44,358 bases of DNA from Candidatus Cloacimonadota bacterium (lineage in GTDB: Bacteria; Cloacimonadota; Cloacimonadia; Cloacimonadales; TCS61). The notes beneath the pieces were generated by a model. That model saw only the letters and a list, made by a program, of their open reading frames with translations, was not told the origin of the DNA and ran no database searches. The stretch's first letter is position 1. Each line of letters starts with the position of its first letter. Made by a program: the position numbers and the translations under genes. Below are positions 16,493-25,242 of this stretch, in pieces. Where the stretch lies: contig JAIPGP010000021.1 of assembly GCA_021735645.1 (NCBI GenBank), positions 1-44,358 on the forward strand, in the 5' to 3' direction.

Positions 16493-19354
16493 ATGAAAAA
16501 GGGATTTGTATTATTGATATTTATAGTTTTTTTATCAACACTATTTGCTGAAATTAATGATGTGTATCTGGCAGTAAGTGCCGGAGAAGATGAGGAATTG
16601 TTTTATGACCATGATGCGGGTATATATCGTGATGAAGATAATATCTATCTGGCATATTATAGAGTAACATTTGAAGCTGGAACAGTGCTTCTCAATCTAA
16701 ATGTATCTATTTCAGATGATAATGGCATAGAATTTTCTGAGCATGAAGTAATTACATTGCAATACGAGGGCTATAATTTTTATGATCTTTATAGCAATTG
16801 CTTACCCTCAATCTGGGTTGATGATGATATGATCTATGTCTTTTATCTTGATTTTGAAACAGCGAATTCTATGGTGGCTATTAGTAATGACCTGGGTGAA
16901 ACCTTCAGTTTTCAGGAATTAACCGGAATGCCGGGAAGAAGCCAATTCAAAACAATAAACAGAGATGGTGAATTACTCTTTGGAGCTGTGATTTCAGAAG
17001 ATAAAATTCCCATGAGCAGATTTCAATATCTTACCAAATTTGAAGAAAGTGAAAATCTTGAGTCCTATGACCCAGAGGATTATAGTGGAGATATATTATT
17101 TTTTGGACCAGAGCACAATGAAGGGATGACAGCCTCCGATGATGATATCTGGATTCGTCAAATTGGTGGAGGGTCAAATAATGGCTGGCCCACGTTTGAT
17201 CAGTTAGTTATGACATCAGGGCTGATTATGGACTATTCTACCGGCGCTCCTGCTGTAAATACCGCTCCTATGGACGATATTTTTACTGCTGGTTATATAG
17301 AACAAGCTGCTCATTTTAATTTTTTAGGTGGAAGTATCAGAGAGAATGGGTATATTCTTGATGGTAGTATTGATCGCGATGTGCTGCTGGCTGAAATTGA
17401 TGGTAATATCGCACATTTACGCTATGCGGACTGGATTACTCAAATTGATACCTTCACCGTCTATAACAGCTTCCCTGATCCTATGCATCCTGATCTAACA
17501 TTAGGAGATTCTATCTGGACAAATGAAGTTACCACCCGGGAACTCGTCTGGGACGAAGACACATTCGATCTGACAATATATGACAATTCCGTGTTTGTGT
17601 ACTGCCAGCTCTGGATTGAAGGCAGCATAGGCAGCAATATGACCTGGGGCTGCGCTGATACTGTCTATATCACCAGTGATATTTGCTACGCCGATATAGA
17701 AATGGGCGATCCAGCTGAGGATAGTGAATTCCTGTTTGGACTGGTTTCTGAAGAGCGGATATATTATAAATACAAATATCGCGATTTTGAGGGCAATATT
17801 CATGATGATAATTGCAATGATCTTTATATATATGGCAGTTATGCTGCTCTGGGAGATGGTAATATTGAGCTTTATGGTGATATGAATACTCATTATGAAG
17901 GGATCATCACCCCTGAATATCAGCACCCTCACGGCTCCACTCCCTCATTTACTATTGAGCTGCCGCAAGGTGACTGGTTCGTGAAATATCCTGATCTGCA
18001 TAAATTTATCTTCCCCCCTTCTCCTTACTGGACTGGAGACCCCGGATTTCAGTTCCATGGCAATGAACCTGTAAATAACAATGGTTTCTTTACCTGTGGT
18101 TATCCTTATGAAAACCCCGGATATGGTGATTTTGTCACTCCACCTTTTGGCGCTGATTACCCCTGGTATAACCCGGTATATCCTGAAGCAGCCTGCCCTG
18201 AAATGGGAGAGCGTGGTGCTATACACCAGTATGGTGGAATGCAGCAGAGAAGATGTGGCTATGTTCACCGTTCGGGATGTGGTCCCAATAATCATTCGGG
18301 GAATGAATGGGATATTGAGCACTGGCAATATTCAGGGACTCATGGTATGATGGGATATGATCAGGATTATCACTGGGATACCAGACTTGAAAATGATGCC
18401 CCACCTGATTATCCGGAAATTGAGCTCATGCTCGGAAGTTTTGGAGGAGCAGAATATGATCAATTTGCCCTGTACTCCTTTAATCCTGATTCCATATCTG
18501 TAGATCAACTTGACTACTTTGATTTAGATGATGGTTATGATCATAAAATGATCGATTTTTGCATTTTAGATGATAAACCTGCTTTCTTAGTTGGAAGTGG
18601 TTATTATGATAATAAGATCATTACCAGAATTGCAGGCGAATGGTCAGTTATCGATATAGATACAATTCCCCGGAACAGCCTGGAATTATGGCTTGAAAAC
18701 TATATCGTCAAAAGAAATGACGGAATTAATGTTTTAGATACTCAAGGTCTTCCCATAACGTTGCCTGACCTTAATCAGTTCTCATCTTTAGCTGATTATC
18801 AACCGGGTTATAATGGAGTACTGTTCACGGTAACAGGGGAAGCTCCTCTCTGGCATCTGGGTATCAGAGAAGTGGGAAATATTCCGCTTATGGGTGAATA
18901 TGATTTCGGCATTGCATCAGGAGCTTTTCCATATCATGGTACTATAGAAATATCACTTGCATCAGCAGACCAGATAGTTATGCAGATATTGAGAAAAGAT
19001 AACAGCTTTCCCTATTCTACGGATTATATCTATATCGCCACTGGAGATGTATCAGATTTACTCACCGGCACTATTGATGATGAAATTGTGCTCTCACCCC
19101 AATTTAACTGCTACCCCAATCCCTTTAATCCCGAGGTTAATCTTTCCTTTAGCCTCGATCACACTGGATTTGTGGAGATCACCATTTTTAATATCAAAGG
19201 ACAGATAGTTGAGCAGCTGATAAATGAAACGTATTCATCTGGAGATCACTCCATCACCTGGCAGCCACCAGCTGCCAGCAGCGGAATATATCTCGCTCAA
19301 TATAAGCTTGATCAAAAACTGATCTCCAGCCGGAAATTAACTCTCTTGAAATAA
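16493..19354 (+). CDS. Secreted BNR/sialidase-like protein with T9SS-like sorting domain
   Basis: A 953-aa secreted protein, last in the four-gene run (24 bp after paralogue 3, GGAGG 5 bp before the ATG). It is not a paralogue of the other three. After a signal peptide (to about residue 19) the N-terminal ~150 residues show BNR-like turns (VSISDDNGIEF, VAISNDLGETF), as in sialidase-type propellers. The central part (about 430-640) is rich in Gly, Pro, Tyr, His and Asp (YPYENPGYGDF, YWTGDPGFQFHG, RSGCGPNNHSGNEWD) and is not a family I know. The C-terminal ~85 residues are a sorting/FlgD-Ig-like domain (CYPNPFNPEVNLSFSL, VEITIFNIKGQIVEQL, SSGIYLAQYKL). No catalytic sialidase residues can be assigned, so enzymatic activity is not claimed. 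Confidence 0.85.
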   Translation: MKKGFVLLIFIVFLSTLFAEINDVYLAVSAGEDEELFYDHDAGIYRDEDNIYLAYYRVTFEAGTVLLNLNVSISDDNGIEFSEHEVITLQYEGYNFYDLYSNCLPSIWVDDDMIYVFYLDFETANSMVAISNDLGETFSFQELTGMPGRSQFKTINRDGELLFGAVISEDKIPMSRFQYLTKFEESENLESYDPEDYSGDILFFGPEHNEGMTASDDDIWIRQIGGGSNNGWPTFDQLVMTSGLIMDYSTGAPAVNTAPMDDIFTAGYIEQAAHFNFLGGSIRENGYILDGSIDRDVLLAEIDGNIAHLRYADWITQIDTFTVYNSFPDPMHPDLTLGDSIWTNEVTTRELVWDEDTFDLTIYDNSVFVYCQLWIEGSIGSNMTWGCADTVYITSDICYADIEMGDPAEDSEFLFGLVSEERIYYKYKYRDFEGNIHDDNCNDLYIYGSYAALGDGNIELYGDMNTHYEGIITPEYQHPHGSTPSFTIELPQGDWFVKYPDLHKFIFPPSPYWTGDPGFQFHGNEPVNNNGFFTCGYPYENPGYGDFVTPPFGADYPWYNPVYPEAACPEMGERGAIHQYGGMQQRRCGYVHRSGCGPNNHSGNEWDIEHWQYSGTHGMMGYDQDYHWDTRLENDAPPDYPEIELMLGSFGGAEYDQFALYSFNPDSISVDQLDYFDLDDGYDHKMIDFCILDDKPAFLVGSGYYDNKIITRIAGEWSVIDIDTIPRNSLELWLENYIVKRNDGINVLDTQGLPITLPDLNQFSSLADYQPGYNGVLFTVTGEAPLWHLGIREVGNIPLMGEYDFGIASGAFPYHGTIEISLASADQIVMQILRKDNSFPYSTDYIYIATGDVSDLLTGTIDDEIVLSPQFNCYPNPFNPEVNLSFSLDHTGFVEITIFNIKGQIVEQLINETYSSGDHSITWQPPAASSGIYLAQYKLDQKLISSRKLTLLK

Positions 19355-19374
19355 TAAATCAGCCCCCCCCCCAC

Positions 19375-19445
19375 ATGGACTCCATGGACAAAATGGACTA
19401 TATGGACACACCGTCCATAAAGTCCATATTGTCCATTGTGTCCAT
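19375..19445. repeat. 9-nt-period two-arm element, ATGGAC / GTCCAT
   Basis: Left arm: ATGGAC starts at 19375, 19384, 19393 and 19402, each followed by three variable bases. Right arm: the reverse complement GTCCAT starts at 19413, 19422, 19431 and 19440. Both arms keep an exact 9-nt step, so the 71-bp element folds into one long imperfect hairpin. It lies between two convergent genes, flanked by a run of ten C (19363-19372) on one side and a run of seven C plus seven A (19453-19466) on the other. Confidence 0.95.
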
Positions 19446-19458
19446 AAAAATGCCCCCC

Positions 19459-19490
19459 CAAAAAAAGATCAGCCCTTGCAGGCAAGGGCT
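19459..19490 (-). terminator. Terminator of the PEGA-FadL gene
   Basis: A stem of AGCCCTTGC (19471-19479) with its complement at 19482-19490 is followed on the minus strand by GATC and seven T (19460-19466 on the plus strand). It lies 28 bp past the stop at 19519. Confidence 0.8.
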
Positions 19491-19518
19491 CATTATTTAA
19501 ATTTTTAATAAAGAATTC

Positions 19519-22056
19519 TTAGAATTTCCAGGTGAAGTCAAGCATGATGTCCATAATACCACCATTATAAGTACCTGGCATATTATCTTCATATTCATCT
19601 ACTGCTCTTTCTTCAAACATGATGTATTCAACCGCGAAATCCAGCCAGAGATTATTAGTTACCACATAACCGAAACCAGCATTAAGAGCATTCTTGGTAC
19701 TGAAATCAGAAAATATCACTGTCATAGTTTCATCATTTAAAGGTGATTCATCATAATAGTATCCAAATCTGTAAGCCCAGGGACCTTTTACATATTCTGT
19801 TCCCAGTCCAAAACGCATGGTATTCTCCCAGTTCAGAATTATTACTTCGTCTGGAATTGGCTGTCCCATCAACGTTGCACCATCTTCAAACTCAAGTGTA
19901 ATCGCGTCAACTGCCTCCCACCAGGTATAGGTGAGATCAGCAGAAACCAGCCAGTGTTTATTGATACTATAACCAAGACCAACTCTTAAATCTGCCGGAA
20001 GCACAATTGTAGCTTCTGCATCTGGATTGGAATGATCAGTAAATGCATCAGATAATCCCATAGACATAGCAATCATGTTATTCACATATACATCAATATC
20101 TGCCTTAACATTAAGCTTAAACTCTGATTCCGTCCTTCCTGAAAGACCAATACTCAGACATTCAGTTGGCTTATAAATCAGGCCGTAATCAGCTCCAAAA
20201 ATCATACCAATTCCATCCATATGATAAAATATTGGCAGGTATGGACCCACAGTAGAATGTAATTTGATTTTAGACAGCTCTAATAAGGCTAAATCCAGAC
20301 TGAGACCAATTCCAGCAGAAAGTTTATCACTGAACTTGTAGCCGAAAGAAGGATGAAAATCTATCACCCTCATAGAACAGGAAGTTTCATTTTCTTCTAT
20401 TTCACCGTCCCAGACTAAAGGCAGATCATCCAGTGTGCCATTACCATTTATATCGCCACCCAGATACAGTTCATTCATTGTGTCTGGTTGTTGATATATA
20501 TCCCAGGAAGATGGCCTTCCATATGGGTATTCCGTCTTCATTGAAATACTCCAGTTTAACTTACCATTTCGGTTCCTTTGGGAATATTTAAAATAATAAT
20601 CAAAGAACACCAGATCTGCGTTTTCATACTTCCCGCCTCCAGGCATTTCATATTCTCCTTTATAACTAAAACAATGGAGATTTGTAGAAATTGATGATTT
20701 ATCAATAGAAGCTAAAGCAGCAGGATTCTTTAGTTTATTGAAAAGAGTAAAATGCTGAAGATTGTTTGACGTTTGCCTCTTAATATTAGTATATTTTGAC
20801 TCAGTAGAATTAACCGTTTTTGGCTTATTTACAGTTTTTGTCTGAGGGCTAAGTTGTATTTCATCTTTATAAGTGGAATCCCTTTCAACATAAAATGTAG
20901 AATTAAAGCTCTCATAAGAATCTTCCGATACCTTTAACCTGTATTTTCCCACCGGAATGTCTTTGAAAACACGTTTACCAAAGGAATTGTAATAATCATC
21001 ATTCTCACTCCATAATTCTATTTTGGCATTTCTTGGAATTACATTGATCATCACAATCCCAGTCTCTACTTCAGGATAATACTCTTTTTCAACATTCTGC
21101 TGCTTTTCTAAAATTATTGTATCATCAATACTTTTGGCATTCTTCATCTCAACTCGAATGTGTACTATCTGAGGATTTAGCTTTAAGCCTGTTACTCCAC
21201 CTTTATAACCCGGATCATTATTGATAAAAACTGTGGCTCCTGGATAAGTTCTAACTGTTAGTGTTGCTCTGATATCTTTGAGGATATATTCTTTTTCTGT
21301 AAATTCGGTGATTGCGATAGTATCATTGATTGTTTCATAACTTTCCTTTTCAATTCTGATGGAATATACACCTTCCGGGAAAAAATCCGTTACAGGACTT
21401 ATACCAAATTTTATTTCATTTATATAAATTTCAGCTTGCGAAGGAATGGTATTTATATATACTGTTGAGTTCATTTTCTCATTTAATTCATACTCAAACA
21501 TCTGGTTTTTCATCGATACATTAATTGTATCATCTATTGTTTCAAAACCAGCAGCTGCTAATTTGACCTCATGCATTCCATCTGCAATTGCAAAGCTAAT
21601 TTGTTTGTCTTCTGTTCTACCCATTAATTTACCATCAATTGATACCTTTACTCCTGATAAATTAGTTTTAATTATTATTGGAATACTTAAAGAACCTGTC
21701 AGCTTTAAAACATAAGTCTTCTCTGATTCAAGTGTATCTTCAAACCGATATTTAATCGGTAAATAATTTTCTACAGAAATAGTTACTGAGCTCTCATGCC
21801 TGCTTAAATAAAAATATACTATACTATTTGTCTTTTTAACTCTTTTATATACTTCCACGTCTGTAAGATATACTTCGTTTGATAAATTATGCTCTATTCT
21901 AAGGATTGAACATAAATCCCCATTGGCGTCTGAAAGTGGTTCTACACTTCCCTTCAAATCATAGCTGTCTTTCTGAAATGAAATTACTTTTAGACCTTCG
22001 GAAAACAATGACACTAATGAAACTAATATTAAAATTAATACGAAATTCCTCTGCAT
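19519..22056 (-). CDS. PEGA-array / FadL-like barrel fusion, 845 aa
   Basis: Predicted envelope protein with an unusual make-up. Signal peptide to about residue 20, a unique domain to ~125, then four PEGA-type repeats (about 128-192, 198-262, 265-325 and 334-403) with the typical V-x-I-[DN]-[GN] ... G-x-[HY]-x-[VI] pattern and repeated [TS]-IDDTI/INDTI endings. A Thr/Lys/Asn linker (~404-432) leads to a FadL/OMPP1-like beta-barrel domain (~440-845). The barrel matches the next upstream porin (22623-24008) nearly to the last residue, including PTECLSIGLSGRTESE and the C-terminal F. It lacks the porin's first ~45 mature residues, including the GVGTRAKAMGGA segment. GGAGGG lies 6 bp before the ATG. 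PEGA domains are often linked to peptidoglycan or surface roles, but that is only a guide here. Confidence 0.85.
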   Translation of the reverse strand: MQRNFVLILILVSLVSLFSEGLKVISFQKDSYDLKGSVEPLSDANGDLCSILRIEHNLSNEVYLTDVEVYKRVKKTNSIVYFYLSRHESSVTISVENYLPIKYRFEDTLESEKTYVLKLTGSLSIPIIIKTNLSGVKVSIDGKLMGRTEDKQISFAIADGMHEVKLAAAGFETIDDTINVSMKNQMFEYELNEKMNSTVYINTIPSQAEIYINEIKFGISPVTDFFPEGVYSIRIEKESYETINDTIAITEFTEKEYILKDIRATLTVRTYPGATVFINNDPGYKGGVTGLKLNPQIVHIRVEMKNAKSIDDTIILEKQQNVEKEYYPEVETGIVMINVIPRNAKIELWSENDDYYNSFGKRVFKDIPVGKYRLKVSEDSYESFNSTFYVERDSTYKDEIQLSPQTKTVNKPKTVNSTESKYTNIKRQTSNNLQHFTLFNKLKNPAALASIDKSSISTNLHCFSYKGEYEMPGGGKYENADLVFFDYYFKYSQRNRNGKLNWSISMKTEYPYGRPSSWDIYQQPDTMNELYLGGDINGNGTLDDLPLVWDGEIEENETSCSMRVIDFHPSFGYKFSDKLSAGIGLSLDLALLELSKIKLHSTVGPYLPIFYHMDGIGMIFGADYGLIYKPTECLSIGLSGRTESEFKLNVKADIDVYVNNMIAMSMGLSDAFTDHSNPDAEATIVLPADLRVGLGYSINKHWLVSADLTYTWWEAVDAITLEFEDGATLMGQPIPDEVIILNWENTMRFGLGTEYVKGPWAYRFGYYYDESPLNDETMTVIFSDFSTKNALNAGFGYVVTNNLWLDFAVEYIMFEERAVDEYEDNMPGTYNGGIMDIMLDFTWKF

Positions 22057-22175
22057 TAATAACCCTCCCTTTTATCCCGCCTAAGAGGAATAAATCAAGA
22101 ATAATCTGTCAATTAAAATATCAATCAATATTCTCCTAACAGCTTTAACCAAACTGATTAATAATGATTCTTACC

Positions 22176-22208
22176 GTCCATAATGTCCATAGTGTCCATC
22201 CTGTCCAT
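22176..22208. repeat. 9-nt-period array, unit GTCCATnnn
   Basis: GTCCAT starts at 22176, 22185, 22194 and 22203, an exact 9-nt step, with variable triplets AAT, AGT and CCT between. It is the same word as the arms at 19.4 and 31.1 kb, but only one arm is present. Confidence 0.9.
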
Positions 22209-22569
22209 AAAAAATTCCACTCAAAACCCATTTTTCACTCAGACTTCCAACCATCCAGCTATCCCCTACAAATAATACATCAGTTTTATTTTTGAATTCA
22301 TCATTTCTTCCACTCAAAATATTATGTCATCTGTTTCAATTTATCCGTTTTCATCTGTTTTGCCGGAATTTTTACCCAAATACCTGATATATATACCCTT
22401 AACTAGCTTTTCCCTGCTTTTTTCACCCCCTGTACCCTCCCTGTGGCTTCCCTGTGGGTTACAAGTGTCCTAATTTCTAAATTTAGTTTCTTATACCTCA
22501 TTACGGATATTGTATATTATTATAACGTTACTTTTTATGGTAAAAGATTTTGCCAGTTGAGCTGCTGAT

Positions 22570-22602
22570 AAAAATAGAAAAAGCCCCTGCAAGCAGGGGC
22601 TT
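22570..22602 (-). terminator. Terminator of the FadL-like porin gene
   Basis: A 10-bp GC-rich stem (AAGCCCCTGC at 22581-22590 with its complement at 22593-22602) is followed on the minus strand by TTTCTATTTTT. It lies 20 bp past the stop at 22623. Confidence 0.85.
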
Positions 22603-22622
22603 CTATCTTAATTTTATAGATA

Positions 22623-24008
22623 TTAGAATTTCCAGGTGAAGTCAAGCATGATGTCGATAAGACCACCATTATAAGTTCCTGGCAAATTATCTTCATATTC
22701 ATCTACTTCGCGTTCTTCAAACATGATGTACTCAACAGCGAAATCAAGACTGAGTTTTTCAGTTACCTGATAACCCAGACCAGCATTTAGAGCATTCTTC
22801 GTGCTGAAATCAGGGAATGTAACTGACATTGTTTTGTCATTTAAAGGTGATTCATCATAATAGTATCCCAATCTGTAAGCCAGGGGACCCATTACATATT
22901 CTGTTCCCAGTCCAAAACGAATCGTATTTGTCCACTCCAGAACCATTTCTTCGTCTTCCAGAGGCTCTCCTAACAGACTATCAACACCAGAGAACTCTAT
23001 GTTAATCACATCAACCGATTCCCACCAGGTATAGGTGAAATCAGCAGAAACCAGCCAGTTCTCGTTGATCTTATAAGATAAGCCACCACCAAAATCACCA
23101 GGAAGTACAATAGTAGCTTCTGCATCAGGATTGGCATTCACAGTTACACCATTTTCACCAGTACCAAGTCCCTTTACATATGCAATCCAATTGTTCAAAT
23201 ATACATCAATATTAGCATCACCTTCAAATGTAAGCTCTGATTCCGTCCTTCCTGAAAGACCAATACTCAGGCATTCAGTTGGCTTATACATCAAACCGTA
23301 ATTTGCTCCATAAGTCATGCCAGTTCCATTCAGCTCAAAGAAAGTTGGTAAATATTCACCCAAAGAATATGCTGGCATCTCTTCGTTTTCGTGCAGTTTC
23401 ACTTTTGTAAGTTTTATGGAAGCATAATCAATGCTTAAACCAATACCGGCAGAAAATTTATCATTAAATTTATAACTGAAAGTAGGATGAAAATCTACTA
23501 CCATCATAGAACCAAAAGTTTCATTTTCTTCCATGTCTCCATCCCAGTCAAGGGGCAGATCATCCAGTGTGCCATTACCATTGATATCGCCACCTAAATA
23601 CATTTCATTCATTGTATCTGGTCTTTGATACATATCCCATTCAGCGGAAAGCCCAAAGGGTACATAAATACCAAAACCCCAGTTCCAGGGTTTATCAGGG
23701 CAGTTTTTAGCGAAAACAAGGCTGGGAATCAGATTGAGCAGGTCGTCATTTTCATAAGTGACTCCCTCAAGATTTTCATATTCACCATTGAAATCTACAT
23801 AGTGAATTCCTGCAGTGAGAGTAGTTTCTTCAAGGAAAGACAGTCCCGCAGGGTTCCAGTACATGGCAGAAGCATCATCTGCCAGACCTCGCATAGCTCC
23901 ACCCATGGCTTTGGCTCTTGTGCCTACTCCAGACAGTGCAATACCACCAGCAAAGGTGACACTTACCATAGTCAGGATCACAATAACAAATAAAAATCTT
24001 TTAAGCAT
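22623..24008 (-). CDS. FadL/OMPP1-like outer-membrane porin, 461 aa
   Basis: Predicted outer-membrane barrel of the FadL/TodX (OMPP1) family, which moves hydrophobic compounds across the outer membrane. Signal peptide to about residue 20; an N-terminal plug segment GVGTRAKAMGGAMRGLADDA and the NPAGLSF motif (52-58) typical of the family; alternating beta strands; and a terminal aromatic residue (TWKF). An insert at 141-150, DINGNGTLDD, looks like a calcium-binding loop and is shared with the fused paralogue downstream. GGAGG lies 4 bp before the ATG. It has its own terminator, and 566 bp separate it from the fusion gene, so each is probably transcribed separately. Substrate unknown. Confidence 0.88.
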   Translation of the reverse strand: MLKRFLFVIVILTMVSVTFAGGIALSGVGTRAKAMGGAMRGLADDASAMYWNPAGLSFLEETTLTAGIHYVDFNGEYENLEGVTYENDDLLNLIPSLVFAKNCPDKPWNWGFGIYVPFGLSAEWDMYQRPDTMNEMYLGGDINGNGTLDDLPLDWDGDMEENETFGSMMVVDFHPTFSYKFNDKFSAGIGLSIDYASIKLTKVKLHENEEMPAYSLGEYLPTFFELNGTGMTYGANYGLMYKPTECLSIGLSGRTESELTFEGDANIDVYLNNWIAYVKGLGTGENGVTVNANPDAEATIVLPGDFGGGLSYKINENWLVSADFTYTWWESVDVINIEFSGVDSLLGEPLEDEEMVLEWTNTIRFGLGTEYVMGPLAYRLGYYYDESPLNDKTMSVTFPDFSTKNALNAGLGYQVTEKLSLDFAVEYIMFEEREVDEYEDNLPGTYNGGLIDIMLDFTWKF

Positions 24009-24195
24009 AAAACCTCCAATTCAGTGAGTTTTTTTTACCGGCAAAATATATTTACCGATTTGAATATAATTAACAGGTGTCAGCTAAGAAATCAGTCAAC
24101 AAATTGTAAAGCTAAAAAATGAATTGCATTCACAGTGCTAATAAATGAAATTAATAATAACTATTAAAATAAAGAATTATGCAAAACAAAATAAA

Positions 24196-25239
24196 TCAGG
24201 ATTCTTTCTGTTTTTGACCTTTCCATTCCCAGTTGCCAAGGCTGCCTCTCAGCACAAAATAACCGATCAGATAAGGTAATATCACTAATATAATTGGGTC
24301 AGTGAATTTGAACTTCAACTTAAAATGAAGAAGAACAATCATCCATAACAAAAGTAAACCACTCAAGTATATATAACCAATCTCAAATCCCTGCCCAACC
24401 ATCTGACAGGGTAAATAAATATAAAAAGCAAAAATGAGCAGCATACTTAATTTTATTGCTGGCGGAGAACTGGCAAATTTGCCATACTTCCGCAGCAGTC
24501 TCTGCGTATTTGCTCCAGCGGGTAATACAGTTTCCACCGGACATCTGTGATTAAATATTATCTTTCTGCCCAGAGTTTTCACCAGCAGCAGCAGCAATTT
24601 ATCGTCACCAGCTATCTTATCTTTGATCTTCTCGTATCCTCCAACTTCAAAAAATGCTTCCCTGCGCAGTACCCAATTCATACCAGAGGCAGAGAAAGGC
24701 ATTCCAAGGCGGGAAGTGAGAGCAAATGTCACACCGGAAGATATATCAATGATACGCTGAACCGGTGTGGCATTTTTAGTGATATACCAGCCGATAACAG
24801 CATCTATGCCATCAATAAGTAAACTGCTGTAGGAATTCAGAATATCTCCCGGCAGCAGGCAATCTGCATCTGTATATAGTAAATAGTCATATTCAGCCTG
24901 TTCGGCAGCCAGTTTTAAAGCAGCCTTTTTCCCCTTATATTCTGCTGACTTCTCCGGCAGCCTATACACCTGAAAATTCGGCAGACTGGCAGTATGTTTC
25001 AGTAAAAGCTGCCAGGTATTATCTGAGGATGCATCATCGACTATGATCACCTGAAACATATTTTGCGGGTAATTTATTTTACTTAAACTTGTAATCAAGC
25101 CGGGAATATTATCTTCTTCATCACGGCAGGCTATCAGAATGGAAAACGTTCGCTGTTCTTGGTTCGCATCCCGCTGTTTCAGCAGCAGCAGAACAGCAGC
25201 CAGAACAAATACCGAAAATATTGTTATCGCCGGAATCAT
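24196..25239 (-). CDS. Family 2 glycosyltransferase, membrane-bound
   Basis: Predicted to transfer a sugar from a nucleotide donor at the cytoplasmic side of the inner membrane, probably in surface polysaccharide or glycolipid synthesis. The 347-aa protein has an N-terminal membrane segment (about 4-20), a GT-A fold with VDDASSDNT (D68, D69), the metal-binding DAD (124-126), a GDD acceptor/base motif (211-213), and two or three membrane segments after residue 260. The usual QxxRW is degenerate (Q246, R250, then K rather than W), as in non-processive relatives. It starts 3 bp after the Wzi-like gene, so the two form an operon. Acceptor unknown. Confidence 0.88.
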   Translation of the reverse strand: MIPAITIFSVFVLAAVLLLLKQRDANQEQRTFSILIACRDEEDNIPGLITSLSKINYPQNMFQVIIVDDASSDNTWQLLLKHTASLPNFQVYRLPEKSAEYKGKKAALKLAAEQAEYDYLLYTDADCLLPGDILNSYSSLLIDGIDAVIGWYITKNATPVQRIIDISSGVTFALTSRLGMPFSASGMNWVLRREAFFEVGGYEKIKDKIAGDDKLLLLLVKTLGRKIIFNHRCPVETVLPAGANTQRLLRKYGKFASSPPAIKLSMLLIFAFYIYLPCQMVGQGFEIGYIYLSGLLLLWMIVLLHFKLKFKFTDPIILVILPYLIGYFVLRGSLGNWEWKGQKQKES

Positions 25240-25242
25240 ATA

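Larger units (their letters stand above)
22057..22622. other. Gene-free stretch with short repeats
   Basis: No gene is seen. It contains the leader of the PEGA-FadL gene, a one-arm GTCCAT array (22176-22208), a CCCTGTGG direct repeat with an 11-nt step (22437-22458, resembling that at 3.7 kb) and the terminator of the neighbouring porin. Confidence 0.6.

Noticed and set aside
16493-19354. Active sialidase
   Set aside because: BNR-like turns are visible, but no arginine triad or other catalytic residues can be assigned.
19363-19372. Run of ten C as a phase-variation tract
   Set aside because: It lies 6 bp after a stop codon and between convergent genes, so slippage would not alter a reading frame or an obvious promoter.
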